Origin: Actinobacillus vicugnae
Lineage (GTDB): Bacteria > Pseudomonadota > Gammaproteobacteria > Enterobacterales > Pasteurellaceae
NCBI RefSeq assembly: GCF_901687125.1
Contig: NZ_CABFJY010000008.1
Location: 1-58,955 of the forward strand
Reading direction: 5' to 3'
Length of the DNA: 58,955 bases
A program made the position numbers and the translations under genes. The number at the start of each line of letters is the position of its first letter. Within the stretch, counting starts at the first letter, position 1. The notes under the pieces were generated by a model, which saw only the letters and a program-made list of their open reading frames with translations, was not told the origin of the DNA and ran no database searches. This document shows, one piece after another, positions 47,351 through 57,100 of the stretch.

Positions 47351-48814
47351 ATGAACCCTAAAAAACTGCTGCAATACGCTATTATCTTGGCTTGCCCAAT
47401 AGTCACCTACTTATTTCCTGCACCTGAGGGATTATCAGTAATCGGTTGGCATATTTTAGGTATCTATATCGGTACGATTCTCGCTCTTATTCTTAAACCT
47501 TTCCCCGCTCCTCCAATTTTACTCGCCGCCGTAGCGCTTTCGGCAATTATTATTGGTAATACACCAGTGGAAACACTCAACGGTACAAAAATTGCATTAA
47601 AACAATCTTCGGTACTTGACGGTTATAAATCGGGTACAACTTGGTTGGTATTTGCTGCATTTGCGATGAGTACAGCGTTTGTGCAAACAGGTTTAGGACG
47701 TCGAATTGCTTACAAAATGATTGGTGCATTTGGTAGTACAACATTGCGCTTAGGCTATGTGAATGCGATGTTGGATTTATTGATCTCACCTGCGATGCCT
47801 TCTACTACCGCACGTGGTGGTGGCATTATGGCACCGATTATGCAATCTATTGCGGTTTCACTTGGTTCTGAGCCTGAAAAATCGCCTCGTAAAGCAGGAC
47901 ATTATTTGTTGCTTAACACCTATATGGTAGTAAAAACAACAGGTTATATCACTTTAACGGGTATGGCACCGAATGCAGTAGCGCTCGAACTGATGCGCCC
48001 GATTTTACATATCAATATTAACTGGACTCAGTGGTTTATTGCCGCATCAATTCCAGGTTTAGTCGCTTTAATTTTGTTACCTTTTGTCACTTATATACTT
48101 TACAAACCTGAGCTAAAAGACGTTGATAATAAACAAATTGCCACAAAAGGCTTAGCCGAAATGGGGCCGATGACCAGCAAAGAAAAAACGTTAGCAGTGT
48201 TATTTGTTTCAGCAGTATTAGGCTGGGTATTCTCTGGCGTGCTTAATTTATCCGAATTTACCGTGGCAATTGCAGCAATGGCGCTGATTATATTAACGTC
48301 GGTGTTAAGTTGGGACGATGTGTTAAAAAACAAAGCAGGCTGGACAACATTGACTTGGTACGGTGGTTTATTGGGGATTGCAGCGGTATTAAGCCAAGCT
48401 AAATTTTTTGATTGGTTATCTGCAACGATGAGTAATCTTATTTCCAGTGGTGATACTAACTCAATTGTGATTACTGTCTTTATTCTTATTTTAAGTGTCG
48501 CAGTGCGTTACCTATTTGCTTCAGGTGCAGCGTATGTTGCTTCAATGGTACCAGTATTCTCTGCGGTAGGTATGGCGGCAGGTGCTGATCCATTATTCCT
48601 TGCACTTGGTCTATTGTTCTCAAATAGTTACGGCAGTATGGTAACACACTATGGTTCAGCTCCAGCAGCAGTGATCTACGGCTTAGGCTATCACGATCTT
48701 AAATCATTCTGGATTACAGGTGGTGTATGTGCCGTAGTGACATTATTGATTCATACTACAATTGGTTTTGCATGGTGGTCTATGCTTCAATCTATGGGTA
48801 TTTTTGCAAATTAA
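47351..48814 (+). CDS. DASS/CitT-family anion transporter (di/tricarboxylate)
   Basis: A polytopic membrane protein of 487 aa, the same length as E. coli CitT. Hallmarks include SGTTWLVFAAFAMSTAFVQT, GLGRRIAYKMIG, DLLISPAMPSTTARGGG, and the mirrored second-half segment LFASGAAYVASMVPVF. In the family these helical-hairpin segments form the sodium and carboxylate site. CitT exchanges citrate for succinate; relatives carry tartrate, 2-oxoglutarate or malate. The aconitase and PrpF-like neighbours favour a tricarboxylate such as aconitate. Precedes the PrpF gene by 80 bp. Confidence 0.9.
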   Translation: MNPKKLLQYAIILACPIVTYLFPAPEGLSVIGWHILGIYIGTILALILKPFPAPPILLAAVALSAIIIGNTPVETLNGTKIALKQSSVLDGYKSGTTWLVFAAFAMSTAFVQTGLGRRIAYKMIGAFGSTTLRLGYVNAMLDLLISPAMPSTTARGGGIMAPIMQSIAVSLGSEPEKSPRKAGHYLLLNTYMVVKTTGYITLTGMAPNAVALELMRPILHININWTQWFIAASIPGLVALILLPFVTYILYKPELKDVDNKQIATKGLAEMGPMTSKEKTLAVLFVSAVLGWVFSGVLNLSEFTVAIAAMALIILTSVLSWDDVLKNKAGWTTLTWYGGLLGIAAVLSQAKFFDWLSATMSNLISSGDTNSIVITVFILILSVAVRYLFASGAAYVASMVPVFSAVGMAAGADPLFLALGLLFSNSYGSMVTHYGSAPAAVIYGLGYHDLKSFWITGGVCAVVTLLIHTTIGFAWWSMLQSMGIFAN

Positions 48815-48894
48815 TTAAGAAAAATGACCGCTTGTGACCAAAATTGTAGAGACAAGCGGTCGAGTTTAACTGAAGTTTTACAACGGTGGAAAAG

Positions 48895-49959
48895 ATGAAA
48901 AAAGTTCCTTGTATGATTATTCGTGGCGGTACATCAAAAGGCGTGTATTTTTTAAAAGATGACTTGCCGACCGATGTTGCAGAGCGTGATAAGTTTTTAA
49001 TGACCATTATGGGGTCTGGTGATCCTACTCAAATTAATGGCTTGGGTGGCGCAACTAGCGTAACGAGTAAGGTAGCAATTGTTTCTAAATCTGAAAAAGA
49101 GGGCATAGATTTAGATTATTTATTTGCACAGGTTGGGATTGGACAAAAAATAGTAGATACCACACCTTCTTGCGGTAACATTTTATCGGGTATTATTTGC
49201 TTTGCCAGTGAAAAAGGCTTAATTGAATTGCAAGACGGTATCACGCGTGTAGTGGTAAATAATGTTAATACTAATAGCATTATTGAAGTTTCTGCTGAGT
49301 CACCAAATAAACAATTGAAATATACGGGTGATGCAGAAGTATCGGGCGTACCTGGTACAGGTTCCCCTGTGAATCTAAATTTCAGCCAAATTGAAGGTGC
49401 TAAAACAGGCAAGGTATTCCCAACGGGCAATAAGCAAGACAATATTAACGGCTATCAAGTTACTTGTATTGATGTAGCAATGCCAATGGTGTTTTTTAAT
49501 GCACAAGATCTTGGTTTAACGGGTAAAGAAACCAAGGCGGAGTTGGATGAAAATCGTGCCTTGTTTGAAATTCTTGAGCCAATTCGCCGTAAAGCAGGAG
49601 AGATGATGGGGTTAGGAGATGTGTCTGAAAAAGTGATCCCGAAAATGGGGATTTTATCGGCTCCAGCAGGTAAAGGAAATATAACCTCGCGCTATTTTGT
49701 ACCAGACAAATGCCATGCCAGCCATGCCGTGACAGGCTCAGTTTGTGTTGCGGCTGCTTGTAGTATTGAAGGCACGGTTGCTTATCCACTTTATAAAAAC
49801 ACAGGTAGTGTAGTAACAATTGAGCATCCATCAGGTTTTATTAGTGTGGATATGCTATGTGAGCCAACCGAAAACAGCTATAAATTTACTCGAGCAGCCT
49901 TAGTGCGCACGGCTAAGCCGCTCATGATAGGTGAAGTGTATTACGATGAAACAGCATAA
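48895..49959 (+). CDS. PrpF-family (methyl)aconitate isomerase
   Basis: A 354-aa protein with the two-lobed diaminopimelate-epimerase fold. It starts MKKVPCMIIRGGTSKGVYFL. Active-site candidates are Lys59 (TSKVAIV) and Cys93 (PSCGNILSG), 34 residues apart, the spacing I recall for Lys73/Cys107 of Shewanella PrpF, whose structure held trans-aconitate. PrpF normally feeds AcnD and PrpB in 2-methylcitrate degradation, but prpB, prpC and acnD are absent here. An in-frame GTG 9 bp upstream is possible; the ATG is better placed after GGTGG. Confidence 0.9.
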   Translation: MKKVPCMIIRGGTSKGVYFLKDDLPTDVAERDKFLMTIMGSGDPTQINGLGGATSVTSKVAIVSKSEKEGIDLDYLFAQVGIGQKIVDTTPSCGNILSGIICFASEKGLIELQDGITRVVVNNVNTNSIIEVSAESPNKQLKYTGDAEVSGVPGTGSPVNLNFSQIEGAKTGKVFPTGNKQDNINGYQVTCIDVAMPMVFFNAQDLGLTGKETKAELDENRALFEILEPIRRKAGEMMGLGDVSEKVIPKMGILSAPAGKGNITSRYFVPDKCHASHAVTGSVCVAAACSIEGTVAYPLYKNTGSVVTIEHPSGFISVDMLCEPTENSYKFTRAALVRTAKPLMIGEVYYDETA

Positions 49960-49985
49960 TGCTAAACATGGTTAACCTACAATAG

Positions 49986-50042
49986 ACAAGCGGTCAAATT
50001 TAACGAGAATTTTGTAAAAATTCACTAAATTTGACCGCTTGT
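49986..50042. terminator. USS pair terminator between convergent prpF-like and yejM genes
   Basis: ACAAGCGGTCAAATTTA (from 49986) and TAAATTTGACCGCTTGT (to 50042) form perfect 17-bp arms. A TTTTG tract follows on plus, and a usable though weak tract follows on minus. Confidence 0.7.
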
Positions 50043-50057
50043 TTTGTATCACTATTT

Positions 50058-51788
50058 CTATTTTTCAACAAACTGATTACTTTGCTGAATCATCTGTAGG
50101 AACAGTGCTAGTGGTGGACGTTCGCTTTGTTCTTTTTCCCCTTGCGCATTAAATTTTTCGAAATGTCCTTTACGATCAATTCGGTATTGTTCGCCATCAG
50201 GCATGATTGCTACGTTCCAATTATGGTTGGTGGCCAACAGCCATAACCGATTGTTTTGGGCTGTTAAATCAATTCCTTGCGAATAATCACTAAGTGGATT
50301 TTGCACTTTAAAGAATTGGATCAAGAGCGTTGGCATAATATCTAGATGACTTGAAAGTAAATCATATTGTTTGGCTTCTGCTTGCCAATAAGCAATAAGT
50401 GGCACTTGCATATCTACTGGCGCAAAGCTACGTTCGCCATTTGGATTTGCGTGGTCTGAGGTAATAAGTACCAATGTATTTGCCAGTAATGCGTGTTTTT
50501 CTAGCTGTGACCAAATCGCACTAAACTGCTGATCAAGCAGAGCAGTTTGCTCGCTATAACTGTTTGCGTGTGGCAGGTTTAAATCTAGATAACTGAAAAA
50601 TGGTGTTTCAGGGTTACGTCCAATCAGCCATTGTGACCATTGAGTTACCGCTTCTGTATTATTTTTCGAGTCTGGTAATAAAATGCCCGCAAAAGCAGCT
50701 TGGTGGTAAATCGGATCCGCAAAGCCATTGTGTGAAAACAAGCCAAATTGATAGCCTGCTTGGCGGAATGCAAGAATAAGCGGTGATGCTTCTTTATTGC
50801 CTAATACTGAATCTAAATATTTACCACTTAAACTATAGAATAGCCCTAGCACACCCGCAGAACGTGAATCACCACTGGTGTAATGTTGGGTAAAACGTAG
50901 CGATTTTTGGTTCACTGCATTCAATATTGGCATATTTTCGGCTGTAATAGCGCTCTCTCGCAAACCAGATAAATTCACCAGTAAAATATTCGTATGTGGT
51001 TTTTTGCTGAATGTTAGTGGATGTTTTGGATAGTTTAAATAGAAACTATCTAAACGCCCATTCTCTTCAATTTCTTGTTGTAATTCAGCAGGATCAATTA
51101 GCCCATGTTTTTGTAAAAAAGTACGAGCTGTCATCGGGTGTGATAACGGATAGTTTGCTTTTTGTGCGGTAATTGGGCGATATAGTGTCATATCTGCCCA
51201 TGCGTACACTAAATGCGTTGCGGTAAAACAAGCGAGGAAAAAATAAGCAACGTACTTGCCCCATTTCTGGCGATTAAAACTACGTATTTTTTGCCAGCAC
51301 CAACGAGAGTAAATCATTTCAGCCAATAGAATCAGAGGCATTGGCACAAAAAGTAACTGCCATTGGCGGGAGAGTTCTCCTTGCTCTGGATTGACTAATA
51401 AATCCCAAACAAGCGAGGATAAATGTAAATAAAATTGCTTAAAGACTTCAGTATCAACTAATAGGAAAGTTTGTCCAATAGTCGCTAAAATAACCGAAAC
51501 ACCTCGGAAGGTGCGATCATTTTTTATAACGAAACTCAGTGGAAAAAGTAGTAATAAATAGCAGGCAAAAACAATAAAGCTGAAATGCCCAAAGAGGCTA
51601 GTAAAAAAGTAAAGTTTGCCTGACAGGGTATTAGGCCAATCGGCATTGAAAGCGTAACGAGCAGAAATGAATAACGCCAACACTACATTAAAAAGGGTAA
51701 ACCAATGTCCCCACGTAATACGTAGTGAGGTTTCTTCACGATATTGACGTGAATTGGTTGGGAATAATGAGCGAAGGCGTGTAAACAT
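50058..51788 (-). CDS. yejM: inner-membrane sulfatase-fold protein YejM (PbgA/LapC)
   Basis: The 576-aa protein has five N-terminal helices and a periplasmic alkaline-phosphatase-like domain. In E. coli YejM (586 aa) senses periplasmic LPS and, with LapB, sets FtsH turnover of LpxC, so it controls lipid A synthesis. Matches include RITWGHWFTLFNVVLALFIS, NILLVNLSGLRES, HYTSGDSRSAGVLGLFYSLS and LITSDHANPNGERSF. The essential N-terminal part is intact. It lies 5 bp after yejL on the same strand. Confidence 0.95.
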   Translation of the reverse strand: MFTRLRSLFPTNSRQYREETSLRITWGHWFTLFNVVLALFISARYAFNADWPNTLSGKLYFFTSLFGHFSFIVFACYLLLLFPLSFVIKNDRTFRGVSVILATIGQTFLLVDTEVFKQFYLHLSSLVWDLLVNPEQGELSRQWQLLFVPMPLILLAEMIYSRWCWQKIRSFNRQKWGKYVAYFFLACFTATHLVYAWADMTLYRPITAQKANYPLSHPMTARTFLQKHGLIDPAELQQEIEENGRLDSFYLNYPKHPLTFSKKPHTNILLVNLSGLRESAITAENMPILNAVNQKSLRFTQHYTSGDSRSAGVLGLFYSLSGKYLDSVLGNKEASPLILAFRQAGYQFGLFSHNGFADPIYHQAAFAGILLPDSKNNTEAVTQWSQWLIGRNPETPFFSYLDLNLPHANSYSEQTALLDQQFSAIWSQLEKHALLANTLVLITSDHANPNGERSFAPVDMQVPLIAYWQAEAKQYDLLSSHLDIMPTLLIQFFKVQNPLSDYSQGIDLTAQNNRLWLLATNHNWNVAIMPDGEQYRIDRKGHFEKFNAQGEKEQSERPPLALFLQMIQQSNQFVEK

Positions 51789-51793
51789 ATTAT

Positions 51794-52015
51794 TTATTTC
51801 GTTTTTAATGAGTTTTTGAGAGCATTTGAAAATGCATCAGCTAATGCATGGCGTTGTGCTTCAGTTTGAACATTTTCACGCAGGATATTGGTCACTAAAT
51901 TGCCGAGTGCCATCAGTGAAAGATCAACGGGTGCTTTATGTTTTTCAAGGGTTGCGATGAGATCGCTTGATAGTTCATCAAATTGTTTGGTTTGGTATTT
52001 TGATTGAGTTGCCAT
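51794..52015 (-). CDS. yejL: DUF1414 family protein YejL
   Basis: A 73-aa soluble protein resembling E. coli Yej[41 protein letters not shown]. The function is unknown. It precedes yejM by 5 bp, the conserved yejL-yejM pair, and is probably translationally coupled. Confidence 0.93.
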   Translation of the reverse strand: MATQSKYQTKQFDELSSDLIATLEKHKAPVDLSLMALGNLVTNILRENVQTEAQRHALADAFSNALKNSLKTK

Positions 52016-52094
52016 AATACTTTGCTAGCTCTTAAAAATAAGGTTAAAAAATCTGACAAATAGTAGCATAAAAATAAGTAACAAAGAATAATTG

Positions 52095-52107
52095 AGCTGA
52101 ACAAGCG
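52095..52107 (+). repeat. USS between yejL and the TetR gene
   Basis: ACAAGCGGTC followed by GAAATTTT, in the 270-bp divergent region; not paired with a second arm. The rest of that region holds the TetR-gene promoter and operator. Confidence 0.7.
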
Positions 52108-52228
52108 GTCGAAATTTTCCATTATTTTGCAAATTATAGTAAAAAAATCACTATAAATGAGGGTTAATGTTAAAATACTCATTTGATTTTGCTCGATTTT
52201 TATATGTAGAGCTATTTTTCTTTAAAAT

Positions 52229-52264
52229 TATAATGAATAAATGTAAAATGAACGACTGTTCATT
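52229..52264 (+). promoter_or_regulatory. TetR-gene promoter with a perfect operator palindrome
   Basis: A consensus -10 TATAAT (52229-52234) has no good -35. AATGAAC-GACT-GTTCATT (52247-52264) is a perfect inverted repeat covering the first transcribed bases. It ends 22 bp before the TetR start codon. Typical autoregulatory site for an AcrR/MtrR-like repressor. Confidence 0.75.
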
Positions 52265-52286
52265 GGAACGAAACATGGGAGGTTTT

Positions 52287-52865
52287 ATGTCCAGACGAAC
52301 TGAACCGAATGATATGATTAATCATATCTTGTCGGCAACGGAGTTACTTGTAGCAAAGGAAGGCTTACAGAATTTATCAATGCGCAAGATAGCAAAAGAA
52401 ATAGGCGTTGCAGCAGGCACGCTCTATTTATATTTTAGTACAAAAGATCAACTTTTGAGCCAGTTAGCAAATCATATGTATGAGCGCTATAGTTGCTATA
52501 TCAACATTGATTTTGATCCGAAAGAATCTCTCTTCAAGCAATATCGTCAACTGTGGGTTAGAAAGTGGCAGTTCTTGTCTGACAACCCCATGATTGCTAT
52601 CCACCTATCCCAATACCAAGCGATGCTTGGTTTCAGCGAAATTGTTTATAGAACAATTAATGATCCAGAATTTATTTGGAACCGATTTGTTAATGAAGGC
52701 AAAAGGCAAGGTGTAATTGTTAATTTGCCTAACGAAATGTTGTATTACCTCAGTATGGGAATTGCAACCGATATTGCCTATCTGCAACAGGTAAAAAAAG
52801 ATGTGATTCCAGAGGAATATTTCGAGGACATTATTTCACGTACTTGGAAAGCGATTACTTTCTAA
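52287..52865 (+). CDS. TetR/AcrR-family transcriptional repressor
   Basis: A 192-aa regulator from ATG 52287, with GGGAGG 4 bp before it. The N-terminal HTH reads LSMRKIAKEIGVAAGTLYLY followed by FSTKDQLL; the C-terminal helical ligand pocket differs between members. It opens a TetR-adaptor-RND operon, the acrRAB/mtrRCDE arrangement, and is presumed to repress the pump until a toxic ligand binds. The longer in-frame reading from 52167 would cover the operator and is rejected. Confidence 0.92.
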   Translation: MSRRTEPNDMINHILSATELLVAKEGLQNLSMRKIAKEIGVAAGTLYLYFSTKDQLLSQLANHMYERYSCYINIDFDPKESLFKQYRQLWVRKWQFLSDNPMIAIHLSQYQAMLGFSEIVYRTINDPEFIWNRFVNEGKRQGVIVNLPNEMLYYLSMGIATDIAYLQQVKKDVIPEEYFEDIISRTWKAITF

Positions 52866-52894
52866 ATTCAGTTCATTTAGTCTATGGAGAATAT

Positions 52895-54100
52895 ATGACA
52901 ACAGAAAACCAAAAGCCCTCTCGAGGCAAAAAGTTTTTAATTGCAGTGACGCTAATTATTGTGTTAGTTGCCTTTGTTGGTGTTGCTGGAATGCAAAAAT
53001 TTATTGCGGGGAAAAAGGCAGAAGCTGCAGCTAATATGCCAGAAACCGTAAGCGAAATTACTGCAATGAAGGTTGAACCACAAGAGTGGACACCAAGTAT
53101 TTCTGCGGTCGGTTACATTCGTCCAAATCAAGGTGCGATGTTGAGTGCTGAATCTTCTGGCACAGTAACACGAGTGAATGTTCGTTCAGGTCAGCGTGTA
53201 AATAAAGGTGATTTATTAGTTGAATTTGATAGTGCGGTTGAAGAAGCAACTTTACGTGCATCACAAGCGCAATTACCAAATGCTAAAGCAAATTATGACC
53301 GCTTCCGTAATTTAGTGGCGTCAAATAGCGCTTCTAAAGCTGAATTAGATAGCGCACAATCAACTTATAATCAATTGCTTGCAAATATTGAATCATTAAA
53401 AGCGAGCATTGCTCGTCGTAAAGTGTATGCGCCGTTTAGTGGTGTTGCAGGTATCGTTAATGTAAACGTGGGTCAATATATTTCGACAGGTACTGAGATC
53501 GTACGTGTTGAAGATCAAAGTTTAATGAAAATTCGTTTTACATTGCCTCAAACTGATGTGGAAAAAATCACAATTGGTCAAAAAGTAACAGCAGTAGTTG
53601 ATGCATTACCAGGGCAAACTTTTGCAGCGAAAATTATTGCAATTGATCCTGCGGTAGATCGTTTAACGGGTCTTATCAATGTTGAAGCAGTAATTACTGA
53701 AAATCAAAATAAATTATTGTCTGGAATGTTCGCGCGTTTAAATGTGGCATTACCAACAGAAACACAACAAATTGTTGTACCACAAATAGCGGTAACTTAT
53801 ACGATGTATGGTGAAACGCTTTATGTATTACAGCCACTTTCTGATGAAGATAAGCAATTAGTAGCGAAAATGGCAGAGCAAAATCCAAAATTAGATGCAA
53901 ACAAAATGTATCGTGCAAAACAGGTTGAAGTGAAAACTTTAGACCGTAGTGGCATTTATGCGCAATTGTCAAAAGGTGTGAAAGCAGGTGATTTAATTGT
54001 AACGGGTGGTTTCCAACGTTTAAGCAATAATGCACTTGTGATTGTGTCTGAACAAGAGGCAGTAGGTGTAACTCAACCTGCTAAAGAAAGTAGACTTTAA
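52895..54100 (+). CDS. RND efflux periplasmic adaptor (AcrA/MexA family)
   Basis: The 401-aa membrane fusion protein has an N-terminal membrane anchor (FLIAVTLIIVLVAFVGVAGM), then biotinyl-lipoyl halves (AESSGTVTRVNVRSGQRVNK and SIARRKVYAPFSGVAGIVN). An alpha-helical hairpin of about 60 residues and beta-barrel domains follow (TLPQTDVEKITIGQKV). No lipobox, so it is anchored by the helix. It links the RND pump to an outer-membrane channel. ATG 52895 follows a TATGGAGA Shine-Dalgarno; the RND gene starts 12 bp after its stop. Confidence 0.95.
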   Translation: MTTENQKPSRGKKFLIAVTLIIVLVAFVGVAGMQKFIAGKKAEAAANMPETVSEITAMKVEPQEWTPSISAVGYIRPNQGAMLSAESSGTVTRVNVRSGQRVNKGDLLVEFDSAVEEATLRASQAQLPNAKANYDRFRNLVASNSASKAELDSAQSTYNQLLANIESLKASIARRKVYAPFSGVAGIVNVNVGQYISTGTEIVRVEDQSLMKIRFTLPQTDVEKITIGQKVTAVVDALPGQTFAAKIIAIDPAVDRLTGLINVEAVITENQNKLLSGMFARLNVALPTETQQIVVPQIAVTYTMYGETLYVLQPLSDEDKQLVAKMAEQNPKLDANKMYRAKQVEVKTLDRSGIYAQLSKGVKAGDLIVTGGFQRLSNNALVIVSEQEAVGVTQPAKESRL

Positions 54101-54112
54101 TTGAGGTAATCA

Positions 54113-57100
54113 ATGAAATTTACTGATATTTTTATTAAACGCCCAGTGCTTGCAGTTTGTATTAGTTTGCTTATTACCATTTTAGGTTTGCAATCTATTA
54201 ACAAACTTCAAGTGCGTGAATATCCTGAAATGACGATCTCCATTGTAACGGTGAACGTAAACTATTCAGGTGCTGACGCAAGTTTAATGCAGGCGTTGGT
54301 AACTTCCCAAATTGAGGAAGCGGTATCCCAAGCAGATAATATTGACTATGTAACTTCATCAAGTAGTCCAAGTACATCAACGACTACGATCAAAATGAAG
54401 TTAAATACCAATCCACAAATGGCACTAGCGGATATTTCTGCGAAAGTAAATGCAATTCGTGCGAATTTACCAAGCGGGATTGATGATCCGTCGATCAGTG
54501 TTTCATCAGGTTCAAATGATGCGCTAATGTATATCCGTTTCGCATCGGATGAATTATCTACACCACAAATTACCGACTATATTAACCGTGTGGTTAAGCC
54601 ACAATTCTTTACAGTTAATGGCGTATCAAGTGTAGATATTTTTGGTGCGGCAACCTTTGGTTTACGTATTTGGTTAGATCCTGACAAAATGGCAGGTAAT
54701 AACCTTTCAGGTGCAACGGTACTTTCAGCTTTAGCAGCAAATAACTTAAATACGGCAGCGGGTAACGCAAATGGTTATTACACCGTATATAAAAATAAAG
54801 TTGAATCAAGCACACCTTCAGTAGAAGAACTAGAAAACGTAACAATTTCAACATCTTCTGATGGACGTATTATCAAATTAAAAGATATTGCAAAAATTGA
54901 ATTAGATAAATACCAAGATGCTTCTCGAGTGGTGGCTGATGGTAAAGAAGCGGTTGTTTTAGCAGTAACGGCTGCAACAACAGCAAACTCTTTAACCGTT
55001 GCAAAAGATATTTATCCTGTATTTGAGTTAATCCAAAAGAACTTACCATCATCAATGAATGGTCAAATTCTTTATGATAAAACTATCGCGATTAATAGCT
55101 CAATTAATGAGGTAATTAAAACGATTGGTGAGGCAACTCTTATCGTACTTGTGGTAATTATTCTTTTCTTAGGATCTTTACGTGCAATGGTTGTGCCAAT
55201 TGTAACTATTCCAATTTCATTAATTGGAGCGCTGTTTTTATTACAATCGTTCGGTTTCTCAATCAACTTATTAACCCTACTTGCATTAGTTTTAGCTATC
55301 GGTCTTGTGGTGGACGATGCGATTGTGGTGCTTGAAAACGTAGAACGTCACGTAAAAGAAGGTAAATCGCCATTTGATGCAGCAATTATTGGTACACGAG
55401 AAATTGCAGTGCCTGTAATTTCAATGACAATTACACTTGCTGCGGTATATTCACCAATGGCATTAATGGAAGGGGTAACAGGTTCATTATTTAAAGAGTT
55501 TGCGTTAACCCTTGCGGGAGCAGTATTTATCTCTGGTATTGCGGCATTAACCCTCTCGCCAATGATGTCAAGCCGAGTGTTACAAGAGCATAACGAAGAA
55601 CACCAAAGTCGTTTTGCGAAATGTATCAACAATATGTTAGATAAAATGACGAGCTGTTATACCAATATGTTAAAAGGTGTAATGGCTATGCGTTGGCTAG
55701 TTGTTATTTTTGCTATTAGTATTTTGGCGGTATTACCAACTTTATTAACTTCATTATCAAGTGAAGTGGCACCAACCGAAGACCGTGGCTTCGTGGTAGG
55801 TATTGGTAATGGCCCATCAAACACCAACTTAGACTATACGCAAGAAGCAACCACAAAATTTAATGAAGAGGTAGGTAAAATACCAGAAGTGTCATCAATG
55901 ATGACGGTAGCGGGTTTTAGTGGCACAAATAGTGCTTTATCAATTATTTCATTAAAAGATTGGAACGATCGTGAACGTGAACGTACGCCAATTGCAGCAG
56001 ATGTATCAGCAATTGCAAAAAATGTAGTCGGCATGGATATTAATGCGATTGCCTTCCCTGAAATTTCAACTGGTGAAAATGGTTTACCGTTCTCGCTTGT
56101 GATTACAACAGCGGATAACTATACAAAATTAGCGGATGTTGCGAATGATTTCTTAAAAAAAGCACAAACTTCAGGTCAATTTTTCTTCTCAAGTTTAGAC
56201 TTGAAATTTGATACGGTAACAATGAAATGGAAGTTTGACCGTGAAAAAATGGGAACCTATGGCGTAACCATGCAACAGGTAAGTAACACATTAGGTGCGT
56301 ATTTATCAGGCGCGATTATTACCCGTGTAGATATTGATTCACGTGCTTATCCAATTGTTTCACAAGCAATTCGTAAAGACCGTTTAAATCCAGAAGATTT
56401 AGTGAATTATTATGTAACAACAGCAACGGGTGAAGCGATTCCATTAAGTTCATTTGTTACCTTAGAATTAGCAACTGAGCCTTCAGCATTGCCTCGTATG
56501 AATCAGCTAAACTCAGCTACGATTACAGGTGTTGTATCAAGCTCTATTGGTGATGCAGTAAATTGGGCAAAAGCAGAATTAGATCGTAGTTTACCAAAAG
56601 GTTATCAGTACGACTTTAAATCGGAAGCTCGTCAATTCGTACAAGAAGGTAATGCAATGGCAATGACTTTTGCCTTAGCAGTTGTAATTATCTACCTTGT
56701 ATTGGCAATCCAATTTGAGTCTTGGAGAGATCCACTAGTAATTCTAGTTTCTGTTCCACTTGCATTAAGTGGTGCATTAGTGGTAATGAACGTATTAGGC
56801 ATTGCGGGTGTTGCAGGCTCAACTATGAATATTTATTCACAGGTAGGTTTAGTAACTCTAGTTGGCTTAATTACTAAACACGGTATTTTGATGTGTGAAG
56901 TGGCGAAAGAAGAGCAGTTAAACAATGGCTTATCTCGTTTTGATGCAATTGTACATTCTGCAACAATTCGTTTACGTCCAATTATGATGACCACTGCAGC
57001 AATGGTAGCGGGGCTTATCCCATTATTATTTGCGACAGGTGCGGGTGCGATTGCTCGTTTTAGTATGGGTATGGTAATTGTAGCGGGTTTAAGTATCGGT

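Noticed and set aside
48820-48865. Terminator from the GACCGCTTGT...ACAAGCGGTC pair between the carrier and the PrpF-like gene
   Set aside because: The arms can pair but no T run follows on the plus strand, so the two genes may still be co-transcribed.
52167-52286. N-terminal extension of the TetR regulator
   Set aside because: It would translate the promoter and operator; GGGAGG before ATG 52287 gives a normal-length TetR protein.
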